64,000 bases of DNA, taken from the NCBI RefSeq assembly GCF_020085105.1, contig NC_058053.1, forward strand, positions 21,496,888 through 21,560,887, read 5' to 3'. The DNA is from Siniperca chuatsi (taxonomy: Eukaryota; Chordata; Actinopteri; Centrarchiformes; Sinipercidae). Of this stretch, positions 1 through 10,697 are shown in pieces. The position numbers were made by a program, and so were the translations under genes. Within the stretch, counting starts at the first letter, position 1; each line of letters begins with the position of its first letter. Under the pieces are notes generated by a model. That model saw only the letters and a list, made by a program, of their open reading frames with translations, was not told the DNA's origin and made no database searches.

Positions 1-3000
1 CAGGTTGAGAAAGCAACAAGTCAGAAGGCAGAGTCCTTCAGCTTCCTGGACTTGCTGAGGACCCCAAACATTCGATATATCATACTTATGCTGTGGCTCA
101 TCTGGTGAGTCAAAGCAATTTTCCTCAGCAAGAATTTTTCCTGGAATTCAGGAACTTTTCCTCTTTTTTCCTTGCTAGCACTACCAATAGCATGGTCCAT
201 TAGTTTGTCCATCCAGAGGAAGATACAGTATGTCAACTACTAGTTGTCCATTCCTATAAGATTTACTGTGGATATTCATTGAGGCTGATTACTAATGATT
301 TTGGTGACCCTCTGACCTTTCCTGTAGCACCACCATCAGGACAGATTTTCCACTCTTACTCCAGTACTATCACCATCTAATGTACTGGGTTGTATTTCAT
401 AAACTTCCTATCTTAAGTCTTAAGTTAAGATAGGAAGAGTCTAAGAAAGGATTTTTACCTTTTTACTACCTTTAGGAATCCTATCTTATTTTACTTATCT
501 TACCTCACTCATCACTCCTATCTTATGTCAGTTTAGGAAATCCTTAATAAAATACTAGTATTGCTTATCAATTTTTACCTAGTAACCAACGCTACTTTTC
601 TTTTTCAAACAACTTTGTAACTGTTGTTTTTTCTCATTGAAACATACTGAAACATACAAAAAATTGAGCAAAAACAACAATGGGCACTTAACTTAAAGAC
701 AGATGAGTTAGAGGTGTCGGTAACATCTGTAGAGAAATCCAAAGATGTTCTTTTTGGGAAATTTACAACAACACTAACTCTGGAGATAAAAGAAACAGAG
801 TGGGCTAAGATAGCAGACACAGTCTGAGCCGTATCCGGCACATCGTTAGGATCTGACATAAGCCTCACAGTGATTAAGTTCCGCCTGTTGACATTTCGTT
901 TCTCGTGTAAAAGCAATAAAAGAGCAGCCATTAAACTAGTTAGCTAACTCTACTGGTGGAAAAGTGAAAGTTAGGACAGCTTAACAGTTAAAGTTAGGAG
1001 AGTTTATTTAAGATTTTGGGAAGTTAGGATGCTTGTGTAAACCTTTCCTATCTTAAGTTAGGATTCACTTAGGAACTGTTCATCTGTAATGGCTTTTTTT
1101 CCCCTAAATCAGGTCCTAACTCTAATTACCATGGTTACTAAACAGTTAAGATAGGATCTGCAATGTAGGAAGTGTCTGTAATACGGCCCCAGATTCACAT
1201 TCCTGCCCTCCAGAGGATGAACCCTTTATTTTTTAATGACCCTATGACCTTTCGTGTAGCACCACCCTCAGGATAAACCTTACATTTTTAACTTCACTAA
1301 TGGTAAGTCTTTAAGAATAGCTAATTCACCAGTATGTTATTTGCTCTGTTCAACACTTTCATATTGTTGTTGTAATCTTACTGCTGTAATCAACCCTGCA
1401 GCGTCTAGGGGACGAGTTTAAGTCTTGTTCTCTTGTTGTTTGCAGGTTTTCTTTGAGTGTGAGCTACTTTGGATTGTCATTCAACATGTCTGGTCTCTAT
1501 GGCAACCCCTTTCTGAACTACTTCATGGTGACAGCTGTTGAGCTCCCAGCGTACGCTGCCAGCTGGCTGGCGGCACGTAGTCTTCCTCGGCGCCGGTCCT
1601 ATATCAGCTTCACCTTGCTGGGGGCGCTAGCTCTGCTCCTCATCCAGATCACTCTGCACAGTGAGTAAGACCTGCACAAGCTATCTGTACTCGTCCACTG
1701 CTTTCTTTCTTCTTTCTTTGTGAATATATTCATCTTGTTGAAAAAACTGAAACAATGAACCATCAGCACAGTCGATTGTTGACTAAGCCCCGCCCCACTT
1801 AGTTACTGTTACTACGCCTGTCAAGGCCTGTCAAGGCGTTTTTGCACAGCACATATGCAGTTCACAATGATAGTTGCAGATTTAGCATCGAAATTCCTAG
1901 TCATTTTTTAAACAATGGATCTTTGATCCCAGTATTGTAAATAAAAGTGTAATTAAAATGTTATTCGTTCTAAGACAACCCTGATAACGTTACTTTGATG
2001 TAGTAGCATCTTGGCACACAGGGAATTTATGTAATGTGACCTGTAGTCCCACAAAATTATGTAGTTAGCTATGCTCTTCGGCTTTGGAACTAACACTTGG
2101 TTCCTACTGTAAATTATGTAGTAAACTTGGTGGCCAGACATGCTAACAATTGCAGCTTATGTTAAAGCGGATAAATACACTATTAAATTTACTCCTTGGA
2201 ATTTTGCTCTGGTGGTTTTTGAAAAGGCTAAAAACAGGACGCCACCCTCTAAACTCTTTATACACGAAATTTTTCTCTTACTACAGCCCCATGCACACCA
2301 CACATGTTGAGAAATACAAAACTTGACAGGTCTGCTGTGCCTATTTATGGTTTAATTGGGCAATAGCTGTTCAATGGAGGGGTTTAGTGAACAGTCAATT
2401 GCTTCATAGTGGTTCAGTGCTTCAGAAATGCTTTGTTTCCCCCATTACTAGCTTACAGCCTTCCTCCTCCCTGCAGGTCATCCAACGCTCACCCTGTCCC
2501 TGGTGCTGCTGGGTAAATTTGGCATTCTGGCCGGCACCGGGGTGTTGTACATGTTCACTGGTGAGCTGTCTCCCACAGTCATCAGGAACACAGCAATGTC
2601 GTCCTGTGCCATGTTCTCCAGAGTGGGGTCCTCTGTTTCCCCATACCTGCTGCAGCTGGGTGAGACCTTTCACTTCATACATCATACTGCAGCTAGTGTA
2701 TATATAATAACTTCAGTCTAACACATTTAAGCCTTCAATATGATTTGTCTGAACCAGTTTGTTCATGTGAAAAGTTATTAGTTTACTATTTAATTCTGCA
2801 TTTTGTAACTTTTTTGGTCTGCAGAGAATAAAAATGTTTGCACCAATACCAGCTACAGTAGTAGCTGCTCTTGTGATGCATTCAGTTCTGGCTTTTAAAG
2901 GGTCAGTTCACCCAAATGACAAAAAATGACAATATTTTCTCAGTTGCCCTGAGTTGAATCGTTTTGGTTTTATCTGTTGAGGTTTTGAGGTATCTGTCCG

Positions 3001-4187
3001 AAATAAATAAAACATCTGTAAATGTCATAAAGGTCTGTATCTGACAAAACTTGAACTCACTGATCTGGTCTGGTTTTGTCTCCAGCTGTGTTCTATCAGT
3101 TCCTGCCGTGGATCGTTGTCGGTTCTCTGTCGCTGCTCAGTGTTCTGCTCTGCGTTTTCCTGCCTGAGACCTTCAGACAGCCGCTGCCCGACACCATCCA
3201 GCAGATGGCACTCACACAGCGGTCAGTCTGCACAGTCACACAGCTCACTGTGTGTGTGTGTGTGGGGGGGGTGGTTATGCGGTTTGTCCATGGGCAGGTT
3301 TAGTCCACTTTTATCACACCGAGCCGTGGCAAGCCATGGACTCAAGAGTTTCCACTGCTGCCACATTGCATGACTGGATGACTCAATATTTTGATACTTT
3401 GTGCGGCTTTGCTGGTGACTAGAGAGAAAGTATAGGTATTCTTAGACATCAGCCTTATTTTACTGCAAACTGATTAGAGGTGTTCAGTACATGTATGAAC
3501 AAATCTTTATCAGCGAATCTTCAAACTGAACTGACTGTACTGAATCACCATCGCCACTGACTGAAACTGCAGCTTTTATCAGTGGAGCTCCTCACTGGTG
3601 ACTGAGAGCACTGTTGTCAGCTCAGCTGTGATTCACAGTACATTACTTCCCTGTTAAAAGCATATTAAAAGACTGCTTAAACCACAGAAACAATCATAAT
3701 GTGATAACTCTGTCGTAAATAATGGGCTGCTGAGCTATTAACCTTATGTACAGTGCTTGTAGGGGCTAGTTTTGTACTGAACTGAACATAACAGCTTAAC
3801 AGACAGACAGTAATACTGAGTGCTGTACTAGTATAGGAAAACATAGTAGTAGTAAATAAAGTACATAGTCTACGAATCTGACTATGAATCTTTGAAAGTA
3901 ATTGAACAAAACGATTCAAATACAGGCCCTACACAACAAGACATGGACTCATTCTGCGCTATTTGGTCAGTGGATCAGTAAATAAATAAATAAATATTCC
4001 TCCCTGGAATATTAAATATTCCAGCAATAATACAAGCAGAAACAGCCACAACCTCCAACACGTCATCAACACCTTTTAACTTGCCGTGCTTTTCTGTAGA
4101 AAAACACCGTCAGCATGGCTTAGATGACTGCGCTTGCTCATTGCACAGAATTAGAGAAGGAAAAAGCAGGGCTGAGTTTTAAATGGA

Positions 4188-4218
<31 letters not shown>

Positions 4219-4487
4219 AAAATAAACTATACCAATTTGAACCAAATAATTACAAATATTCGTTAAAAAATATAGAACAAGATATGTACAATGTAAAAAA
4301 CAACAAAACACACTTGACAATAGGATGAAAAAACACTGTGTAAGTTCAGCCTGAATAATGCAGCTCTCCTCTTTTGGCTTCCAGGTTCAGGTGGCCATGG
4401 GCCTCCACGCCTCCTCCAAAGGATGATGGGAAATCAGCTAAAGACCAGACTACTACACCTGACATCATCTGCACAACTCGCCTATAA
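1..4487 (+). CDS. slc22a5-like: SLC22 organic cation/carnitine transporter (OCTN, slc22a4/slc22a5-like), 3' part
   Basis: Major-facilitator transporter of the SLC22 family; OCTN members move carnitine and organic cations across the plasma membrane. Only the C-terminal part (about 245 residues) is present. Exons: 1(or 4)-104, 1446-1660, 2477-2659, 3086-3221, 4385-4487, all with GT-AG borders and one continuous frame ending in TAA at 4485-4487. The CAG at 1-3 could be the splice acceptor, giving a first exon of 101 nt. Family hallmarks in the spliced protein are LDLLRTPNIR, SVSYFGLSFNMSGLYGNPF, the helix-linking LPRRRS, GKFG, GELSPTVIRN and the C-terminal PLPDTIQQM. Hydrophobic stretches match TM7-TM12. 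The cytoplasmic tail is short and Lys/Asp/Thr-rich. The choice between slc22a4, slc22a5 and a fish-specific paralogue is not settled; membership of the OCTN group is fairly sure. Confidence 0.85.
105..1445 (+). other. slc22 intron holding an inverted-repeat transposon remnant
   Basis: This is the intron between the first two visible slc22 exons. About 385-1192 looks like a DNA-transposon remnant: the left edge GGGTTGTATTTCATAAA and the right edge GTAATACGGCCCC are imperfect inverted copies. Next to the left edge is a 13-bp perfect palindrome, CTTCCTATCTTAA at 404-416 and its complement at 425-437, with an 8-nt spacer. Related CCTATCTTAAG words recur at about 1048 and 1146. A minus-strand open frame at 931-605 begins with a Leu-rich stretch after MAA, vaguely like the N-terminus of Harbinger-type proteins, but it is not convincing as a gene. 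The sequences at 240-375 and 1195-1415 belong to another dispersed family (words such as agaggatgaaccc and ccctcagga) also seen near 13160 and 23760. Confidence 0.5.
1661..4384 (+). other. slc22 introns 2-4 (three introns between exons)
   Basis: Introns at 1661-2476, 2660-3085 and 3222-4384, each bounded by a clean donor and acceptor. They contain mostly unique AT-rich sequence. The last one carries a (TG) run with a G tract at 3250-3270 and an (AT)n tract near 4188-4213. I saw no additional coding exon or RNA gene. Confidence 0.6.
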
Positions 4488-5250
4488 GACTCCTGACACA
4501 CAAACGAATGAAAAAACAAAACTGAGGACGACACTAAAACTGCCTAAAAAAACACCAAAACTGTTATATTTTATAAATTAGATTTTATTCTGTTTTGTCA
4601 GGATGGTGGTGTTGTTTTCTGTGTGGACCAGGTGGCGGCTTATGGACACTGGGAGAGGACCTGCTGAGCCTCCAGTGATACATTCACTCACACTTTATGA
4701 ATAGTTTCGATACAGCGGGGACAGAGTAGTGCGCAACAGTGAGACAACAAAGGCAACTATTGCAAAGCTTCACTGAAAATAAGGAGTCAAAAAATGACTG
4801 GGATATTTTTTTTACCATTAAAACCAATGCGAAAAGTGAGGTCACTTTAAAACTTTAAAAGGGACATTTAAATCACACATCATTTACACTTGCTGTAGAT
4901 CTAGTTTACTGTGTTTCCTCTCATGGATTGAAACATTGGTGCATTTGAGGTGATAAACATGACACGAAGGTGACAAACAGTCTCAGCATATATATGGAAA
5001 GAAATATAAATCATAAACATGAACTTAAGGTGAATGTGAAAGTAAATCTTAATGTGAATTCTGTACAGACTCATTTTGCTACACGTGCTACATTACAAGA
5101 TTCAGAGTTGGTAATATAAACGTTTTAGTTGTGTATATTAAGAATGTATTGTTTTGTTTCACCAGTAGCTTGAAGACAAACATATGGACGTATATATTTA
5201 ATGTGATAAATAAATTAATACATCAAATTAAATAAAGCCTCTATATCCCT
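4488..5250 (+). other. Probable slc22 3'UTR ending at an AATAAA signal
   Basis: AT-rich non-coding sequence directly after the slc22 stop. The first strong polyadenylation hexamers are the overlapping AATAAA words ending at 5231-5236, giving a 3'UTR of about 750 nt. No other gene is visible here. The transcript end is inferred from the hexamer only. Confidence 0.4.
5231..5236 (+). terminator. Candidate polyadenylation signal for the slc22 gene
   Basis: AATAAA, preceded by several overlapping ATAAAT words at about 5206-5230. Cleavage would fall about 15-30 nt downstream. Other hexamers exist in this AT-rich stretch, so the assignment is tentative. Confidence 0.35.
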
Positions 5251-6740
5251 TATTTAAGGGTCCTAACTGTTAACGGACACGATCATCTATTTAAATAATA
5301 ATAATTCTGCTATAGTTATTAATCATCTTTAATATTTTTATTTAATTGATTATGACTGGCTTTATTGTTTGTTGACTTTGTGTTTTCATATACAAAGCTT
5401 TTTTATTTATTCATCTGAACATAAATCTGATCCTGATAATTTTCTAGTTGGTCTTTATTACGAAACAGGATCTGATTATTTAATCTGATTATTAAAGATC
5501 CGATTAGTTAATTTATTGGCCCCAATACTTCTGAGGGGCATACGTTAAGATATAAGCATAGCCTTTTCCCTCGATAAATAAACTATTTTGCCTCTTTTGT
5601 TATCTTATACAGCTCTCTAACCCTTTATTTTTCTCGATGGCAAGTTGGTTCAAGACTGTAACATGTTCATTGAAAAAAGTCATGGTTATGAATACATGAT
5701 TTTCTGAGAAGCACATGTTATATGAACAAGGGGTTAAACTGCGTAGAGTTAAATTGAGTTGCACCCCCTCTGTAGATATAAGGATCTAAAATATAGGCTA
5801 TTTATATTATTATTATCGTCAACGTCAGTAGTGTCAGTAGTGTTGTTAGCTGGACTTGCAGAAACTTCGACAGAAAACACCGTGGAGCTAGCATCCAATC
5901 ACAAGGACGCGTCGAAGTAACGAGCTAGCCAATCATACCACAGTAGGGCGGGACTTGGCGCAAAACGGGTGGGGAATAAAAACGCAGCTGCACAGGGTTT
6001 GCAAAGAGGAGGCAACGAGCCTTTCAAAATACAAGCATGGAAAACAAGTTTTGACAAAAATCTAAATATGTAGCAATGGGTTTTATAGTCAAAAACAGAA
6101 CACAAACGCAAACACAAATGCTTCAAAGCAATCTTTGAACATATTGTAGTGAATTTGGACAGAAACCATTAGCTGCAAATCTGGTGAAATGTTCCTAGAT
6201 ATTTGGGGGAAATAACAATTAATGTGTATTTTCAACCAAACCGATTGTGTATAACTCACTCACAGAGCAGATTTATTTTTCTTCACTAATCTGAAACTCA
6301 ACCTTTGAGTTTCTCAACTGAAATGATTACGTAATCTTGAGGTGTCTCATTTTAAAAGGGCCCTGTCTTAAAATCTAGCTTTTAAAGTGTATATATTTAA
6401 TAAATAGAGTTACCACAAACTAATTATTATTCATAAACTAATACATACACAATGCACAGAGAGTGGGAGAAACAGTGGGGTCAATAGGGGCCCCTTATTG
6501 AAATCAAACAATTACTCAGAATGAGATTTTCCAAACACACACCAAGTATCAAATCAGTCTTTAACAGTGGCCAACCCAAGCTGTGACTTTTCCTTATTAT
6601 TCCTTCATAATAAATAAATACAAACAAAAATAATAAAATATTTCTAAAATAAATAAATAACAAAATTGTAAATAAAAGTAAAGACGGATAAGAAATGTGA
6701 TTGGAAAATGCTTATTAGCTTGATATATCTCTAAACAATC
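5251..6740. other. Intergenic region between the slc22 gene and sestd1
   Basis: AT-rich DNA without a coding frame I can support. The only notable island is the promoter-like cluster at 5895-5982. No RNA gene was recognised. Confidence 0.5.
5895..5982. promoter_or_regulatory. Promoter-like cluster: two CCAAT boxes, GC box, E2F-type site, TATA-like element
   Basis: Within 90 bp there are CCAAT at 5895-5899 and 5929-5933, GGGCGGG at 5946-5952, TTGGCGCAAAA at 5955-5965 (its complement contains the E2F-type TTTGCGCC) and an AATAAAAA word at 5975-5982. The order and spacing resemble a cell-cycle gene promoter. No coding sequence follows: the nearest ATG, at 6037, opens only a five-codon frame. 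It lies about 850-1,000 bp upstream of the proposed sestd1 first exon, so it could be a distal or alternative promoter, the promoter of an unseen non-coding transcript, or a relic. Confidence 0.35.
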
Positions 6741-7066
6741 TGTTGTGAGCTGTTCCTCCACACTTCTAGGCTTTTATTTGGAAAGTCGCTTTACCGGAAG
6801 TCGTTTTCTTTTATTGGGCTTCACTGAGGCTGCGCAGAGCAGCGAGCTCCAACGCCTGCTTTCCACTGTTGTTGAAAGCGAACGGAGAACAACTGAGATC
6901 TCCAGTGTCTTTTTTTTAATGGAAAACAGATTAAATATCTGCTGGTAAAACAGCCTGAGAGGAGAACGAGGAGGAGGGGGCGAGGAGAAGGAGCGACAGA
7001 GGAGAAGAGGAAGAGGACTGGGAGGAAAGAATCGGGACAGTATAATGCTGCAGATTTGACTGAAAG
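6741..7066 (+). promoter_or_regulatory. sestd1: sestd1 promoter and non-coding first exon
   Basis: A GC-richer island upstream of sestd1. An ETS-type site ACCGGAAGT lies at 6793-6801, closely followed by an inverted CCAAT word (ATTGG) near 6814. Downstream is a purine-rich GAGGA-repeated 5'UTR at about 6955-7030. The exon ends at 7066 before a strong donor (AAAG/gtaaga). The next exon begins with an ATG, so this first exon is entirely 5'UTR. The transcription start was not determined; the left border is nominal. Confidence 0.55.
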
Positions 7067-7197
7067 GTAAGAAAATCCGCCTGATCAATACGTATTGCTC
7101 ATTGCTCCCAAAGTTGTCGATACTGAGTGGATCGAGGCTGAGGTGAGGGACGTTAGAGCCGCTGCAGCCTGCAGCTGCTGAATGTAGGTCATTGTGT

Positions 7198-7256
7198 CTG
7201 TGGGCCGAGCCGAACCCAGCCGAGCCAAACCGAGCCGGGCCGGGCCGGGCCGTCCT
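7198..7256 (+). repeat. GC-rich GCCGA/GCCGG pentanucleotide tract
   Basis: A run of degenerate CCGAG/CCGGG pentamers (gccgagccgaaccc, then gccgggccgggcc) just inside sestd1 intron 1, downstream of the first donor. It belongs to the CpG-rich promoter island and could form G-rich structures on the complementary strand. Confidence 0.6.
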
Positions 7257-8153
7257 GCATCTGCAGCCAGGCCGCAAGCAGACTGAGGAGGAGGAGGATG
7301 AAGCCCTGCAGCAGGACTGCCTGACCGGTGCTGCAGTAACCAGACCAATTTATCATCACAAATACTGCTTAAACTACTTCTACCACTATTGCTACAACTA
7401 ATAATGATAATAATAATAATATTTGTATCAATTAACGGACTTATTTTGAAACGAAGTTTAGCACACTAACAAAATGTTTAGTTAATGTATAAAAGTAAAA
7501 ATAAAAATGGTAAATTATTCAAGCCCCTGAAAACTTGATTTGTTTGAAACGTATTTCTCTATAGCAATAAATATGCATGATTAGAAAAACAACAATTAAA
7601 GTTAAACTTTGTAAAAAAATAAACATTTTATTTTATTTATTAATAATTTATCTCTAAAATACTCAGATAATCTTCTTCATAGGGACTGTGTGGGTGTGGT
7701 TTGTTCAGATTTGATGGACAACATGAAGTAACAACCCCACAACTGTCATCAGATTTTAATTCAGATATTGCTAAATCCTGATTGGTGCACATGAACATAC
7801 ATTCATCTTGTGAAATAACCAAACCTTTGGCTGAAAATTTTCACATCACTCAGATTGAGAAAATATGTTTTCAGAGACTTGAATAATAAAAAAGCAGCTT
7901 AAAAGAATGATCGGAAAACTAAATGATACAAATGTGAAGGCCATGGACATCAGTCTAAATTAAAAATTTAAATAAAAAGATAAGTCCTTGATTCATGTCA
8001 ACTCATGTCAAGTCCACTATTTAAATTGTGTTATCACACAAAAGTGTGTCAGGATAAGATACAACTTATTTCAACCAAAAGGACATTTTTGAGCCTGAGA
8101 TTCTCAATATACATATTAAAATAAATACAGTATATACATAGTTTAAATATACT

Positions 8154-8159
<6 letters not shown>

Positions 8160-8198
<39 letters not shown>

Positions 8199-8253
8199 TA
8201 TATATATATATATATATATAATATAATATAATATAATATAATATAATATAATA
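8160..8253. repeat. Compound microsatellite (CT)n-(TA)n-(ATATA)n
   Basis: Three adjoining simple-repeat tracts in sestd1 intron 1: (CT)n to about 8193, (TA)n to about 8221, then an ATATA pentamer tract to about 8253. Open frames across it (poly-RE, poly-YI) are artefacts of the repeat. Confidence 0.9.
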
Positions 8254-8900
8254 AAGGGAGGTGTAAAGTACAAATGACGTGTATGAAAGTGCAGGTATCG
8301 GTTACTGTGTCCCAAATTACAAGCAATGAGTGAACTGAACAGAAAGGTGCACATATGTTACTATATTACTTTGTAAAACGAGTTTCTGTATTGGTTTCCT
8401 CCTGCGGTTCAAACTAGGGCTGCATCTAACAGTTACAGTTTTCATTACCAATTAATCTATTGGTTATTTAAATAAAATGACAATCAACTGACAGAAATGT
8501 AAACTGACTGATTTACTGCCTGAAGGCACTAAGACACTGATGAAACAAACAGTAAATCACAGATTGAGCTGAATCTGAAGCCAAGAACCTGAATCTGCTG
8601 GGATAGATGCCAGCTGAGAGAAAATCCTTATGCAAAATCACTGCGCTGTCTCTATAATGTTCAGATAATAATTCAGCAGGAGTCTGTAGTGTGTCTGTGC
8701 TGCTGCAGCGTTTAATAGTGAGCCTATAGTAGTTGTCTTTATCACCTGTATATGTCATACTCCTGTGTTGACTTGCAGTGTGTTTGTCATCTGAGCGGTG
8801 AGATTACTGAGCTTTCTTGGTGTATTTGACTTCTATAATATTTCAGTAATGCCATGATATTCTTACAGTAACAGCGGTAGGCTGTGGACTAGTTCCCAGA

Positions 8901-10200
8901 GGGTATGAGCTAGTGTCTGAATCTGTGGACTAGTGTCTGAGATTGTAGACTAGTGTCTGAATCTGTGGACTAGTGTCTGAGATTGTAGACTAGTGTCTGA
9001 ATCTGTGAGCTAGTGTCTGAACCTGTGGGCTAGTGTCTGAGATTGTAGACTAGTGTCTGAACCTGTGGACTAGTGTCTGAGATTGTAGACTAGTGTCTGA
9101 ACCTGTGGACTAGTGTCTGAGATTGTAGACTAGTGTCTGAACCTGTGGGCTAGTGTCTGAGATTATAGACTAGTGTCTGAACCTGTGGGCTAGTGTCTGA
9201 GATTGTAGACTAGTGTCTGAACCTGTGGACTAGTGTCTGAGATTGTAGACTAGTGTCTGAACCTGTGGGCTAGTGTCTGAACCTGTGGGCTAGTGTCTGA
9301 ACGTGTGGGCTAGTGTCTGAACGTGTGGGCTAGTGTCTGAACCTGTGGGCTAGTGTCTGAGATTGTAGACTAGTGTCTGAACCTGTGGGCTAGTGTCTGA
9401 GATTGTAGACTAGTGTCTGAACCTGTGGACTAGTGTCTGAGATTGTAGACTAGTGTCTGAACCTGTGGGCTAGTGTCTGAACCTGTGGGCTAGTGTCTGA
9501 ACGTGTGGGCTAGTGTCTGAACCTGTGAGCTAGTGTCTGAACCTGTGGACTAGTGTCTGAGATTGTAGACTAGTGTCTGAACCTGTGGACTAGTGTCTGA
9601 GATTGTAGACTAGTGTCTGAACCTGTGGGCTAGTGTCTGAGATTGTAGACTAGTGTCTGAACCTGTGGACTAGTGTCTGAGATTGTAGACTAGTGTCTGA
9701 ACCTGTGGGCTAGTGTCTGAACCTGTGGGCTAGTGTCTGAACGTGTGGGCTAGTGTCTGAACCTGTGAGCTAGTGTCTGAACCTGTGGGCTAGTGTCTGA
9801 GATTGTAGACTAGTGTCTGAACCTGTGGACTAGTGTCTGAGATTGTAGACTAGTGTCTGAACCTGTGGACTAGTGTCTGAACCTGTGGGCTAGTGTCTGA
9901 GATTGTAGACTAGTGTCTGAACCTGTGGGCTAGTGTCTGAGATTGTAGACTAGTGTCTGAACCTGTGGGCTAGTGTCTGAGATTGTAGACTAGTGTCTGA
10001 ACCTGTGGGCTAGTGTCTGAGATTGTAGACTAGTGTCTGAACCTGTGGACTAGTGTCTGAGATTGTAGACTAGTGTCTGAACCTGTGGACTAGTGTCTGA
10101 GATTATAGACTAGTGTCTGAACCTGTGGGCTAGTGTCTGAGATTGTAGACTAGTGTCTGAACCTGTGGGCTAGTGTCTGAACCTGTGGGCTAGTCTCTGA
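8901..10200 (+). repeat. Minisatellite: 65 uninterrupted 20-bp units
   Basis: A 1,300-bp tandem array in sestd1 intron 1. Every unit is a variable 10-mer followed by TAGTGTCTGA (last unit TAGTCTCTGA). The register never slips, so 65 units fit with no insertion or deletion. A degenerate unit at 8881-8900 precedes it. Variable halves include GATTGTAGAC, ACCTGTGGGC, ACCTGTGGAC, ACGTGTGGGC, ACCTGTGAGC and ATCTGTGGAC. GATTGTAGAC mostly alternates with ACCTGTGG-type units, giving a 40-bp higher-order period. A six-unit block at 9421-9540 recurs at 9661-9780, showing local segmental duplication. A TAG in each 20-bp unit closes all three forward frames, so it is non-coding. Confidence 0.97.
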
Positions 10201-10309
10201 GAGCAAAAATGCCTTGTAAGTAAGTTTATTGAAGCTGATAAGAGGCTTTAGCAGTCAGTTAGACAAGTCAAGTGTACAAGTCAAAATTAGTCTTTTTAGC
10301 ATGACATTT

Positions 10310-10657
10310 CTTTTTTGTGTTACCCCTCCACTGTAGCTCATTGACGAAACACTGACCAGGAGATAAAGAAAACAGGGATTTCATACTAAAATGACTAAAA
10401 CTTTGACTTGATTTGGCTAACTTAGACTTGCTGGAGCCTCACATTAGCTTCTGTTTAAATGCGTTTTAGGACCAAATGAGGACTGTGGATTTTGTCCCCC
10501 ACCTCTTAAACTAGAAGTGCTTTAGTGAGGGATCTCTTCACAGCCAGTATGGACAGGAGGAACAATTACAGTGAACAAACACTGTTTCAATGTACATATG
10601 ATCATGTGAGTGTCATTTTAAGATAGACTGTGGAAAAAATGTGAACCTGTCTTTTGA
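10310..10657 (+). mobile_element. Palindromic MITE family A, copy 1
   Basis: It shares long stretches with 17600-17960 and 36721-37092: ctccactgtagctca, ggactgtggattttgtcccc, atggacaggaggaacaattacag and the terminal ttttaagatagactg...gtgaacctgtc. In the other copies the two ends are inverted versions of each other, which marks a non-autonomous DNA transposon. The right end of this copy stops about 25 nt before the splice acceptor of the first sestd1 coding exon. Confidence 0.75.
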
Positions 10658-10697
10658 TTGTTGTGTGTATGTGTGTCTACAGATGTCCAACGTTACC

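Noticed and set aside
605..931. 108-residue minus-strand frame in the slc22 intron
   Set aside because: Only a weak Leu-rich start resembles transposon proteins; it lies in a repeat remnant with no recognisable domain.
8066..8354. Open frames with poly-Ile/Tyr and poly-Arg/Glu in the minus strand
   Set aside because: They are translations of the (CT)n-(TA)n microsatellite.
8901..10200. CRISPR-like array of regularly spaced repeats
   Set aside because: There are no unique spacers: the variable 10-mers fall into a few recurring types, the unit is only 20 bp, and the DNA is vertebrate.
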